Source: Amoebophrya sp. A120
Lineage: Eukaryota > Sar > Dinophyceae > Syndiniales > Amoebophryaceae
Direction: 5' to 3'
Assembly: GCA_905178155.1 (NCBI GenBank)
Contig: CAJINV010000002.1
Coordinates: forward strand, 4,393,024 to 4,425,342
Length of the DNA: 32,319 nucleotides
Shown: positions 9,922 through 22,200 of the stretch, one piece after another
Layout of the letters: each line of letters starts with the position of its first letter
Numbering within the stretch: the first letter of the stretch is position 1
Made by a program: the position numbers and the translations under genes
The notes under the pieces: model-generated
What the model saw: the letters and a program-made list of their open reading frames with translations, nothing else
Told to the model about the DNA's origin: nothing
Database searches by the model: none

Positions 9922-10229
9922 TATGGATGTGTCAGAATCGAAATGGTCAAAGTTGAAATAGTTTGTCATGCATAAAAGGCAACCCACAAAGTGCCTGTCT
10001 TGCAGAGTAGGCAAGACAGGCAGACTGTGAGCCTGTTGCGGGGTAGGAATAGAGCTGCTAAAGTAGCATGACAAAAGGCGTCCTCCTTACCCAAACAGCA
10101 TTACAAACTGCATTCCGGTTCTACCCAAATTTGTCATGCGCCGCTAAGAAATTGGGCTTCCAACTGGTATCGATTTTATGCATTACAAATTATTTCAGCT
10201 GTGTCGATTTCAATCCTGACACTCCCATA
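9922..10229. mobile_element. introner, family C (leader of the 1994-aa gene)
   Basis: 308 bp, TATGGATGTGTCAGAATCGA to the complementary CCTGACACTCCCATA, perfect TSD GTCGC. It sits 24 bp before the ATG, in presumed 5' untranslated sequence. The matching empty site is at about 965-975. Confidence 0.95.
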
Positions 10230-10253
10230 GTCGCACGCACTGAAACTCTCAAG

Positions 10254-13200
10254 ATGGGCGGCGACGACATCCAGCTCGACCAGGGTGCCAGTATCCTGAG
10301 TAAAAACGTACCCACACCATAGTTGTCATGCAACTCTGCATGCTTAAAATGTTTCTCATGCGGAGCCCCATGAGAAGCATTTTCTAGTGCGGTTTTGAAA
10401 TTTGTCATGCTCCAATCAGCACGAGATACTAGATCTGTAATGCTGCTGAACTAGCTCAAACAGCACTACACTACGCGGACAAACTTGTCATGCCAAACAA
10501 CCAAAGCTGGCTGATTTGTCTAGCAGATTCCCCATCCTGACTTTGGTGTGGGTACGTTTTTACTCAGGATAGCCAGCACGTTTAACTTAGAGCTCGCCGG
10601 TCGCTCGTACAGCACCACTCAGTCCTCCCAATCCCGACCGGTTTCCGCCTCCAGCTCCGCGAGGCCGTCCCGACCGCAATCGGCGAACCGGTCGAGACCG
10701 CAGAGTGCAACAGGCGGGGGTGCGGGTGGAAATATCAAACAAGGCGCCAACAGCACTATGCAAGAAAAAAACTGAGTAAAGTGGAAGTCTGCGATGCAGA
10801 AAATGCAAAACAGATACACTTGTCATGTGAGACAACCACGAAGTAGCCCTCTTTTGATGTGTGTCCTCACGTGCTTGCGCTAGCTATGCACCATTACAGG
10901 TTTTTATATTTCTCTGTCATGCAGAGCAAATTGAAATTTGTCATGCTATTACTCCAAGACACCTAAAGTAACACGACAGAAGTTTTTTTCTTGGATAAAC
11001 ACCGTTGTCTCAGCCAATGGAATCGTGCCACCGCCCTTGCCGGGTAAAAGCGTCGGCGCACGTGTCGGCGCTGCAACTTCTACTTCTGGAGCCGGTGCGA
11101 ATTATTCCGGAATGTTGCAGCAGACTGTTCCACCACCTGCCACTGCCCCAAACTACATCGGCACCGCCGGCGGTTCCGCGGCGTTCGCCCCGAAATACAG
11201 TTCGGGGTTGTCGAAGCAAGCGGAACTCCGGAAGCAGCGACACTTATCCTGTGCAAAAGTATCGTGCTCGCAGTAATTGCATTTATGCATTACAAATCTC
11301 TTTCTCAAGGTGAATCAGCATTACAAACGCAATTTGTAATGCTGGGCTAATTTGTAATGTAATTTATACTAGGACGATGCTTTATTTGCATTGCATAACA
11401 CTCGTCCATGCACGATCTCGAAGATCAGGAGGTCCAGGGCCTCACATTAGGCGGCTACAGCACCAACGCTATCCTGAGTAAAAACCTCCCCACCCCAGAG
11501 TTGTGCTAGATATGTGATGCTGTTGAACTAGTAGCTAAAGCTAAACAGGCCGCTGACTTTACGAGGACGAACTTGTCATGCGAAGCAACCAAAGCAGGTT
11601 GATTTGTCTAGCAGATCTCCCATCTTGACTCTGGTGTGGGGACGTTTTCGGTCAGGATAAACGCCCACGCGTCTTTGTCACTCGACCCGTGCGGAATCTC
11701 CACGCCCGGGCTTGTATCAAATGTAAAAGTGTCTGGGTCTGGAATGTTGCTGGGTTTGTCATGCATATTTTGCATGACCCAGGATGTCTGTAATGCACGA
11801 CCTAGCATCACATATTTTTGATTTTAGGGGGCTTTCTGATGCCTACTCCGCATGACAAATGCCCTCCCCGCGTAGCACAAGCTAGACTCCTCTTGCTGGT
11901 CATGCAATACAGATTTTCTTACAGTCCAAAGTTAGCATCACAAGTTCCAACCTTCCAGACCCAGACATTTTTGCACTTGATAGCCTGCCGCGGCGAATCA
12001 AACGACAGTCGTCAACCCGGTCGTAGGTGGGGATCAACAAAATGCAGAACATTTACCCTTATCAAATGCAAAAATGTCTGGGTCTGAAAGATTGCGAGAC
12101 TTGTCATGCTTGTCTGGCATGACAAAAAAGCTTGTGATGCATGTCCAAGAAGAGACCCTTTTGCCTGTCATGCAAAAACGCAGTTACAGTTTCTCATGCA
12201 AAAAAAGCAACACGAAGAAGCGCAGATATTTCTCATGCTTGGCTGTGCATTACATTTGAAGAGCACTCACTATTCGTATTCCTAACACAGCATTACAAGT
12301 TTCCAGACACAGACATTTTTGCAGTTGATAGCCCTCCAGTTTTGCGTCCTTCTACCTGCGGGGGGAGCTGCAGAGGAAGCGAAGGGTTGTTGTATCCCCG
12401 ACGAATATCAAGTGCAAAAATGTCTGGGTCTGGAAACTTGTAATGCTGCGTTTGGAATAATGAGTGCTCTGTAAAAATGCACAGGCAAGTATGAGAAATA
12501 GCTGCGCTTCTTTGTGTTGCGTTTTTCGCATGACAAACTGCGTTTTTGCATAACAAGCAAAAGGGTCTCTTCTTGGACACGCATCACAAACTTTTTGGCC
12601 ATGCCATACAAGCATGACAAACCCGGCAACCTTCCAGACCCAGACACTTTTGCATTGGATAACGCAAAATCGGTTTCGGTATACGAGAAGAATGGATTTG
12701 AACGCGCAGGACGCGTTGGCGGAGCAAAACGAGATCAACGCGAGACTGGAGGACCGGAAATCTCTGATGCTGGATGATGACGTCGACCCCGCTAGTTTGT
12801 CGCCAGACCAGGTCCGGAACTATGCAAGAAAAAATAAACAGAAACAGTGTAAGTGTAAATCAGTGATGCAGAAAATGCAAAACAGTTGCACTTGTCATGC
12901 TCGATGAAGTGCGTCATAGGCTACTATCATACGTGTTCCCACTTACTAGTTGCGCATGACAGGTTCTTTTCCCTGTAATGCAAAACGAATTTGCGATGCT
13001 GCTCTTCCTACAAAGTTACACTTACACGGTTTTTTTCCTGGATAGGCAACTGCATCTGTTCAATCATCAGAAGAAGGGCGGAGTTTTTGTCGGAGGTAAC
13101 AACATATCCTGTGCAAAAGTATCGTACTCGTACTGCAATCATGCATTACAAATCTTCTTTTTAAGGTAAATTCGCATTACAAATTTTATTTCTCATGCTG

Positions 13201-16200
13201 AGGAAATTTGTAATGCGATTATACGAGTGCGATACTTTTGCAGATCATACAACAGTCGGAGACGGGGCGGGAGTAATTCCAATTCTCCACAGAAGCCGCC
13301 GTCTTTTGTGGTACTCTCGTCTTCATCCACGGGCTCTTCTTCGCCGAGCAAACAAGGGGCCCCTACGTCGCAACAGCGTGGTCCTGCCAATCGCCATGAT
13401 GTAGCACCACAGCAGCTGCAGGCGCAGAACCTGAACCTCCCGCGAGAAGCAGGAGGTGGAGCAAGCGCTAGTGCAACGCCGATCACCACGAACCCCTTGT
13501 TTGAGGTGTACGAGAAGTTGGAATTGATGCAGCACCAAGCGGACTTGGACGAAACTAGTCATGCAGATCTGCAAGAAAATTATATCGGTTGTTCGGTTGA
13601 CGACGAAAACTACGCACTGAGCAATAACATCAACGCACAAGAACACCAATCCGCTTCCAAAACGGACGTGGAATCGGTTCCGTTGGAGTGCAGCCGACAC
13701 GGGCCGCCGCCAACGCGGGAAAGGTCAAGAGAGGAGCTATCGAAGGAAGGGGAACAAGATGAAGACAACTACAACTACAACTACTCCGGCGGTTCTGTGT
13801 CCAATTCAAACTATGAATTGCAAAGTATCGTACTCGTATAAACGCATAACAAATTTCCACCTCAGCATGAGAGATAAATGCTGATTTACGTTAAGAGTAA
13901 AGATTTGTAATGCATGACTGCAATACGAGCGCGACACTTTTGCACAGGATACAAACCACTTACCATCGAAACTCGACGCGAAAACTTCCACAACGGATTT
14001 GATCAACTTCCAAAATTCATCCAGGTCGAAATTAGTCGTTGATCAGGCGACAAGTGTGGACATTAATCAGATGAAAAGTTCTTGTCAGAGTGCGAGTTCG
14101 CGACCGGGCGTGCATTCAACAGCTTCGCGGGTTGTGCAGCAGATCGGAGGTGGACCATTTGATGAGCAGACACCGGGACGACAAGCAGGGAGCAAGACAC
14201 AGGGAAGTAGTTCTAGCTCCGAAAACAAGAGCAGCAGACGGTTAGAGCCGGCTGGTGCAGCAGAGGGTGTTGACCACGGTGCTGAAGTGACTGCTGAACA
14301 ACTACTTGAAAAGGAACTCCAAAGTGAAGAGCTCCGAGCCGTTTGTGGTCCTGGCGGGCACGACGATGATGACACAAATAAATCGAACAGGCATCTTCAA
14401 CTCGTCCAGGAGCTCACCCCAGACACCCTTCCGAACTTTCTTGAAAAAATCCAACTGCTGTACAGCTTCGAGCCACGGTACGAAATTTTCCAGACCGAAT
14501 TACTCTCCCATACGACACAACTTGCGGCGGATCCGGTGAAAAGGGTGGAAAAGCAGTTGGAATTAGTATCAAGAAGAAAAATCCCCCCTCCCCATATCAA
14601 AACGAAAATCTGTGATGCAGATTTGTGGCCACAAATCAGGCTTGTCATGCTAGAAGGGAAAAGATGCGGACACGGACTGTAGTGCTGGGCGGCGTGGGAA
14701 AGCCTTGCATCTTCAGCATGACAGGAGCCAGCTGGAAATGGGAAACAGCATGACAAATCGCCTGCGAGAAGTAAGCGTAAGCGAGAAGTAAGGTAAAGAT
14801 AACATAACTGCCCGGGGATGAAGAAATACTCGCGATGTTTTTCGCGGTTCTGACCCTAGATCTCCTGCGTCCGAAGCTGCTTGCGGCGACGGTGCAAAGG
14901 TTTTTGATGTGGTGCAGTCGGGTATGCATGACAAATCGCCTGCACACGAGGCCACGCCACGGCTCTTGGCCTTCTTGCAATACACGTCGGTTTGTGTACT
15001 CAAATACAGCATCACAAATTTCGTTTTCGATATGGGGAGGGGGGATTTTTCCCTCTGATAATTAGTCACAACTTACCTTGAGTATCTCGCGGTGAATCAC
15101 ATGCTATCCTCTTGCTTCTCCGTGGTGATTTCAAGAAAAACGGTTTCTGAGCAACTAGCCCGGCACAAAAATTGGCGGGAAGTCGTGGGGGACTTTGATG
15201 AGGATGGGCTCAGCAGTAACAACTGGCTGCACAACTGGAGTCAGTCCACCTCAACGATGTTTTCCATCTCCCGAAATAACAGCCGTCCCGGGTCGGCGCA
15301 TCGGGCAAAAAATACAAGACCGAGTTCTGCGACTACTAAACCGAAGCAGTTGCAAGAACTGCTGTTGCAAGAGCAGCAGGCACAAGAATTGGATGCAGCT
15401 CCTGTGCAGGAAATTACGTCTCCAACACTAGAACAAGAAGAGCTAGTCGTCCGATCTGGATCGAACAACTGGTTGGATTTGATGGCGATGTCGCAGTATC
15501 CTGTGCAAAAGTATCGTACTCGGAGTCATGCATTACAAATCTCCACTCCAAGGCAAAACAGCATGACAAACTCCCTTTGTCATGCTGAGCTAATTTGTGT
15601 TGCAATTGCTACTAGTACGATACTTTTGCATTGCATACGCAGCTAGCGTCCCGGGTCCAGCCAGACGCGATGCCGGTGACTACGGCGAAATTGGGTGTGA
15701 CGGATGACGAAAAAGAGTTGGCGTTCGCGCGCGAAGAAGCGGAGAGAGCGAGGAAGGAAGCAGAACTACAGGCACAGGAGGGCAGCGCTGTTGGCTCCGC
15801 AGATGTTGAAGCTGCGCGACAGCAAGAGAATGCTCCTGTAGCGGGAAATGAAATCAGTGCTGCCCCGGAGGCGGAACAACCGCAACAGCAACAGCAAGAC
15901 GCCCTAGAGCAGCACGAACAACGTCAAAAATCGCGGCTCCAGGAGGAAGATGTTGAACAGCAACGTCTCGAAAACAACAACCCCCACAACCAGCCAGACC
16001 TCCCGATTGTCGAAGTGAAAAGAGTCTTTTTCGACGAGAGAAAGTTCGCGGACCAACCTATGGCTTGCTCAGACGTTACAATCTCATCAAGCGTTACAAC
16101 AATAGAATCTGAAACTTGTTGTGCGTAAACAGCATGAGTACGATACAGATTTTTGGGCTTTTCGCAAGACAAATTTTGCCAGATTGTCGTGGGGTAGGTT

Positions 16201-19200
16201 GGAGCTCCGAAACTTGTCATGCGCGCTCCTGTGAGAGTAGACCAGATGCTACGCATTTTGCAACACAAATTCCAGAGGACTCTATTGTAACGCTTGTGAT
16301 CGTAACACCTGAGCGGGTTATACAAATCCCGCTAGTTCGGTTTATGAACTGCAAAAGTAATATCGTACTCGTATTAATGCATTACAAATTTCCTCAGCAT
16401 GAGAGAGAAAATTTGTAATGCGGATTTCCCTTAAGATCTAGATTTGTAATGCAAGACTTGCATTTATACGAATACGATACTTTTGCACATGATACGGTTT
16501 TTCACCGGGCAACTGAAGGCGCAGGAGGATTTATGAGAGTGCACAACTGTCCCTCCCCCTCATTTGAACTGCATGAACAGCAATAGAAGGGACTGCAACA
16601 CTGCAGCTTTTGCATGACAAATTTTCACAGGATTCTGTATGGTGTTTCTTGGGCTCCTGCCAGAATCTGTGATGGTAAGATGCCCAAGGGGCAAGGAGTG
16701 GATTTGGTATTTTGCATGACAAATGAGGGGGAGGGGGAGTTTTGCACTTTCATAGGATTTCGTCGTGCAAATGAAACTGCCGGAGGAGCTAGTTCAGGAG
16801 AACGAAAAATTGAAGGAAGAAAACCATTTTCTTCAGCAAAAAGCCGAAGAAACCGAAACCCAAATCAGGAACAAAATTGTGGAGGAAAACGTGGACCTCT
16901 ACATCAATATCCAGAAGGAGACGGATATGGGAGTGTCAGGTTTGAAATCGTCAATAAAGTTGAAATTATAGTTTGCCATGCATAAAACAGATACCAGCTG
17001 GTGCCTATTTTTCAATTGGCGCATCACAAATCTAGGTAGAACCGAAATCCAGTTTGTCATGCTGTTTGGGTAAGGAAGACGCCTTTTGTCGTGCTCCTTT
17101 TTTAGCTGCTCAGTTTCTACCCCTCAACAGGCTTACAATCTGCCTCACTTGCCTCCTCTGCAAGACAGGGCGGCTGCATTTTATGCATGGCAAACTATAT
17201 CAATTTCAACTTTGACGATTTCAATCCTGACACTCCCACAACGGAAGAAGTCGTCAAACAGTCGGAATTTGACTTGAAGATCGCGGAGGGGGATGCGGAG
17301 GCGTTTTTGAGGGAGAAGAATAAGATGAAAGAGAAGCCTATCAACTGCAAAAATGTCCTCTGGGTCTGGAAACTTGTGATGCAAGTCCGTGAACAATAAA
17401 GTGCTCTGTAATGCGCCGCCAAGCATGACAAGTTTTTTCGTGTTTCTGTGCTGCGTATTTCGCACGAGAAACTGCGCTTTTGCATGACAGGCAAGAGGAC
17501 CTCTTTGTGGCCGCGCAATACAAAGGGCAGAGTCATGCTAGACTACCATGACAAATCGCGCAATCTTCCAGAGGACCCAGACACTTTTGCATGTGATAAA
17601 GCTGAAGGAAGTTTTGGACGAGAAGCAAAAATTTGACAAAGTGTATGCATTTTGCAAAAGTATCGTACTTCGTATGAATTGCATTCACGCATGACAAATC
17701 TCTTTCACTTTCTAAAACTGAAACAGCATTACAAATTCCACTTTTATTGTTCTTCCAGGAATTTGTGATGCAAGTTACACCAGTACGATGTTTTTGCATT
17801 GCATAAAGTGAACGAGCGACTGATTTTGTCCGCGATGCGGCAATGCAACCAGTTGGATGGACAGTTGAGCTCGTTTGTGACTACAACCACTACTACACAG
17901 GCGTCTGCTCCTGCTGTTTCGGATGAAGACCACGGAGCAGAACAACCTGAAAAAAAGCCCGATTTCATGCAGTTTCTGGAACTGCAGAAACAAAACCGGG
18001 CGAATGGGCTGCTGCCGATCAGCGCTGCTTCGTCCTCTCTCCAGCCGTTGTTTCTGGCGACGTATGCACGGGGGTTGAAGGAGACCATTGGGGAATTGGC
18101 GAAGAATTACCAGGAGAGTAGGGTGTATCCTGTGCTGCAAAAGTATCGCACTCGTAGTAAAATATTGCAGCTACAACGCATTAGCATTACAAATCTCGTT
18201 CCCAAGGTAAATCAGCATGACAAATTCCATTTGTCATGCCGGGCGAATTTGTATTACAATTTTTGTTACTAGTACGATACTTTTGAGTTCATAGGGTGAA
18301 AGCGGCTAAGGAGCAAACAGCTGCAAAGAAGAAGCCACACAGTGCCGCTGGTGCGTCGCAGAAATCGTCTTCCTCCTCTTCCTCATCGACAAGTGTGAAG
18401 AATAGTTTGAGTGGGAGCTGCACAACGAGTGCGACTGCAATAAACAAGACGCCAGGTGGTCGTGCTCCTGCATCGACATCTTCTAGTTCCTCAGCGGCAA
18501 ATATGGGAGTGTCAGGTTTGAAATCGTCGGTCAGAGTTGAAATGATTTGTCATGCATAAAATGCGATACAAAAACTGACTCTATTGCAGAGGACGCACGG
18601 GAGGCAGATTATAGTCCTGGCAAGGGTCTTCAAAAGTTGGACTGCTGACTAGCATGACAGAAGGCAGCTCCTTTGCTCTAAACCGCATGACAGACTCGCT
18701 TCCAGGACCGGGAAAATTTGTCATGCGCCGACTACAAACTGTAGGTCTAACTGGTAGCCGTTTTATGCATCACAAATCATTTCAACTTTGACGATTTCAA
18801 TCCTGACAGTTCCATAGCAAATAAACCGAAAAGCAAGATCACCCCGGACGGTCCGCATGAGGCGATCAAGAAAATGAACACGATTGCGAGGCCCAAACTA
18901 AAACCGAAATGGAACAAGGAGGAAAACACGAGCGTGCAAAGGGAGGAAAGACTGTGGGACTGTTTGGCGCAGGTAGTTGTTAACATTCGTGGGTCGTCGT
19001 TTGGGATTTTTTCATTTAGATTTTCTTCAGAATTTGTCTTGCAAAAGCATAAGCATCAGTCCCTGTGGCCGTTCTTTCGATTTTCCATTTGCAATGCACA
19101 AAACGCAACGAAAATATATCAGGTCCAGAAAGTATCGGAAGAAGCCATGAAAGACTTCGATCGGGATGTGGTGGAGATGGACGCATTGGTATCCAGGTAA

Positions 19201-22200
19201 AAACATCCAAACCCCGATCCAATTTGTCATGCAAAACATGCAATAAAGTCCAGTGTTTGTCATGCAAAAATGGATGGGGATTGGTGCTGTTTTTTCCTGG
19301 ATAATTGCTCATGTCGAGTCCGCGACCTGCCTCGGTGTGGACCGGAGGTTGTAACAACAGCCGGGCATCTTCCGCTGGTGTCCCCAGTCGACCCATGTCC
19401 GCGCAGACGAATCTATCCTGTGCAAAAGTAGGATCGTAAACTGGTACTAATGGCAGTCATGCAAGACAAATTTCATTTTCTAGCTAAATCAGCATGACAA
19501 ATTCCATTAGTCATGCTGAGCTAATTTGTGTTGCAAAAATACCACGACCACGAGTAAGATACTTTTGCAGTAGTTCATAAAATCTGTACAACAACAATTC
19601 CTCGAGTAGTACTTGTTCCCGCCCTCTATCCGCACAAACCCACTTATCGAACTTCTACGCGGCGACCGGTGGTGGAAACAGTAACAGTCGGCCGCAATCC
19701 GCCCAAACACACCATAGTACAACTGCTGCTCCACTTTCAACAACGTCTCGCCCGGTGTCCGCAATGGACCACCCGGCGTCCAGGCCTCTGTCTGCCTCGA
19801 GACCAACGCACCAATTGCTGATGTCGGAGATTTATGAGTTGCAAAAGCATCGTACTACGTATGAATTGCATTACGATTAGAAATGAAATTTGTAATGGTG
19901 CTTGACGTTAGGAGACAGATTTGTAATGCATATTATACTGCAATTAGAATTACGATTACCACGAGTGCGATGCTTTTGCAGTGCATAAGATCAAGAAAAA
20001 TCCACAGTTTTTCCTGAACCAGTTTCAGGAAGATTTAGAAGCGGTATGAAAGTGCACACCCCCTCCTCTCCCTCATTTGTCATGCAAAATACCGAACCCA
20101 ACTGCTGTCCTGTGGTACTGTTTGCATGACAGATTCCGGAAAGAACCCGCCAAAAGGTACTACATTACGTGCATGAAGAAGAACTTGTCATGCACAGACT
20201 CCAGATGTGCGGGTGTTTGAGTTGCTGTTCATGCAATACAATTTAGGGCGAGGGGCAGTTGTGCACTGTCACAAGCGGTCGGATCGGATGAGGAGGTTGT
20301 CGCGGAAACGAATCAAGTCGAAACCGCCATAAACCAAAATTTGATGTCAAACCCGAACATTATCACCCGAGTCTCGGTTGCGGAAAGTAGGCACGTCGGA
20401 ACAACAAACCATCGTAGTTCATCTTTCACCCAGCAAGTAGAGAAGGCATCCTCGTCGTCCACGGTCGCCCATCACCTGCCGTTTGAAAACGTGGAAAGTG
20501 GCGGGTCGTCGATTGAGGTAAATGGAGATAGAGATGATCACGACGTGGACGTTGATGACCCAGCAGACAGCATGGTGAATAAGTTCGGATCTTCTTCTGT
20601 CTCGGCCGGCTCACAAATAAAACCCAACAGCCAAGTCCTAAACGCCATCCCGCACTTCATCCAGCGCCCAACGTCTGCGAAACTGCGGGCGGCTGCCTCC
20701 AGGCTGGAACGAGCAGCAGAACAGGCGGAAGACGAGAAGTTTGATTTCCCTCTGAACAGTACTACGCATTGCAAAAGTATCGTACGTAGTCGCAAAAATC
20801 GCATCACAAATTTCTGCAGCGTGAAAAATGGAATTTGTCATGCGGATCTCGCGATAAGAAAAAGAGTTGTGATGTATGACTGCAATTACCTCCACTACGA
20901 GCACGATAGTTTTGCAGTGCATAAGCGGCAAACCGGGTCAATTGAGTTTTACCCCGGACTACGTGAAAAAGAAGGAGAACCTATCCTGAGTAAAAACGTA
21001 CCCACGCCAGAGTTGTAATGCAGATTTGCAAAGACAGGAAGACTTGTAATGCGCATCCCCATGAGAGCCATTTCCAGTCGTGTTTTGGAATTTGTGATGC
21101 TGTGAACAGGATGAGCAGATGAATCTGTGACGCGGCTGCACTTGCTAACCTGCACTGCGCTGCATAGTGCAAGGACTTGTCATGCGTGACTCACAAAACT
21201 CCTAGGTTTGTGTTGCAAAATCCCCATCCTGACTCTGGTGTGGGTACGTTTTTACTCAGGATAGAACCACTGGACGAGACAGGGATGGAAAACGACTTTT
21301 GCGAGCAAAGTGAACATATACATTGCAAATACCTAGTCTGGGTCTGGAAGAATGCAACTTGTGATGCTGCTTCATTGGGATTCCGAAAAAAAACTGTATT
21401 GCATGAGCAGCAAAGGGAATGCAATTTTCGCTATGCGGTGGAAAGGGCATTTGTCATGCTCATGCGTACTTAATAGGCATCAAGAAGGAGCGCGCAAAAT
21501 AAAAATCTCTGATGCTAGGGCATGCATCACAGACATAATGGCTCATGGAAAACGTGCATGACTGACAAGTCTCAGAATCATCTTCCAGACCTAGATGACA
21601 TATTTGCCATGCATAGACCAAGGGAGTGACCTTTCCGTCAACCCCAGCGGTGCAAAAACTTACCTCGGAGGAACAGGAAAGAGCATTGCAAAACGGCCTT
21701 CAGAATTCTACAACGAGCAGTAAGAAAGCTGCAGTAAGCAGTAGCAAAAGCAGAAAAGTCCTCCTCTCCCTGAAAGCCGCCGAGGCACACAATTTGATTC
21801 TGGCAAGGATGCAGCAGAAGGACAAACTCGCCAGAGAATTTGAATCCAGTCCGCGACGGAAGTTTAACAGAGGGAGTCCGAGGAAATCTTCGCCCCTGTT
21901 TAAGAAGAAGACGGCTATTACGGAAGTTCCTGGTCAACGTGCGGCTTTGCAAGGGGAACAAGGGGAACAACAAGCTGCAGCAGATCATATTCCTCCTGAT
22001 GCAATGAACGTTGTTCCGCCAGCAAGCCACGTGGTGGTCGTGCCGAACGTGAACGCCTTCCTGGACACACTGAAGAGCGCGAAGACGGAACAAGAGCAGT
22101 TAAAACTAGCAACGGACGAGGATCATCATGTCTTACTGGTTGACACTGACGTCGGTTCGTGCACCACCGACGCAGAAGGCGGAACAGCTACAGGTGGGAT

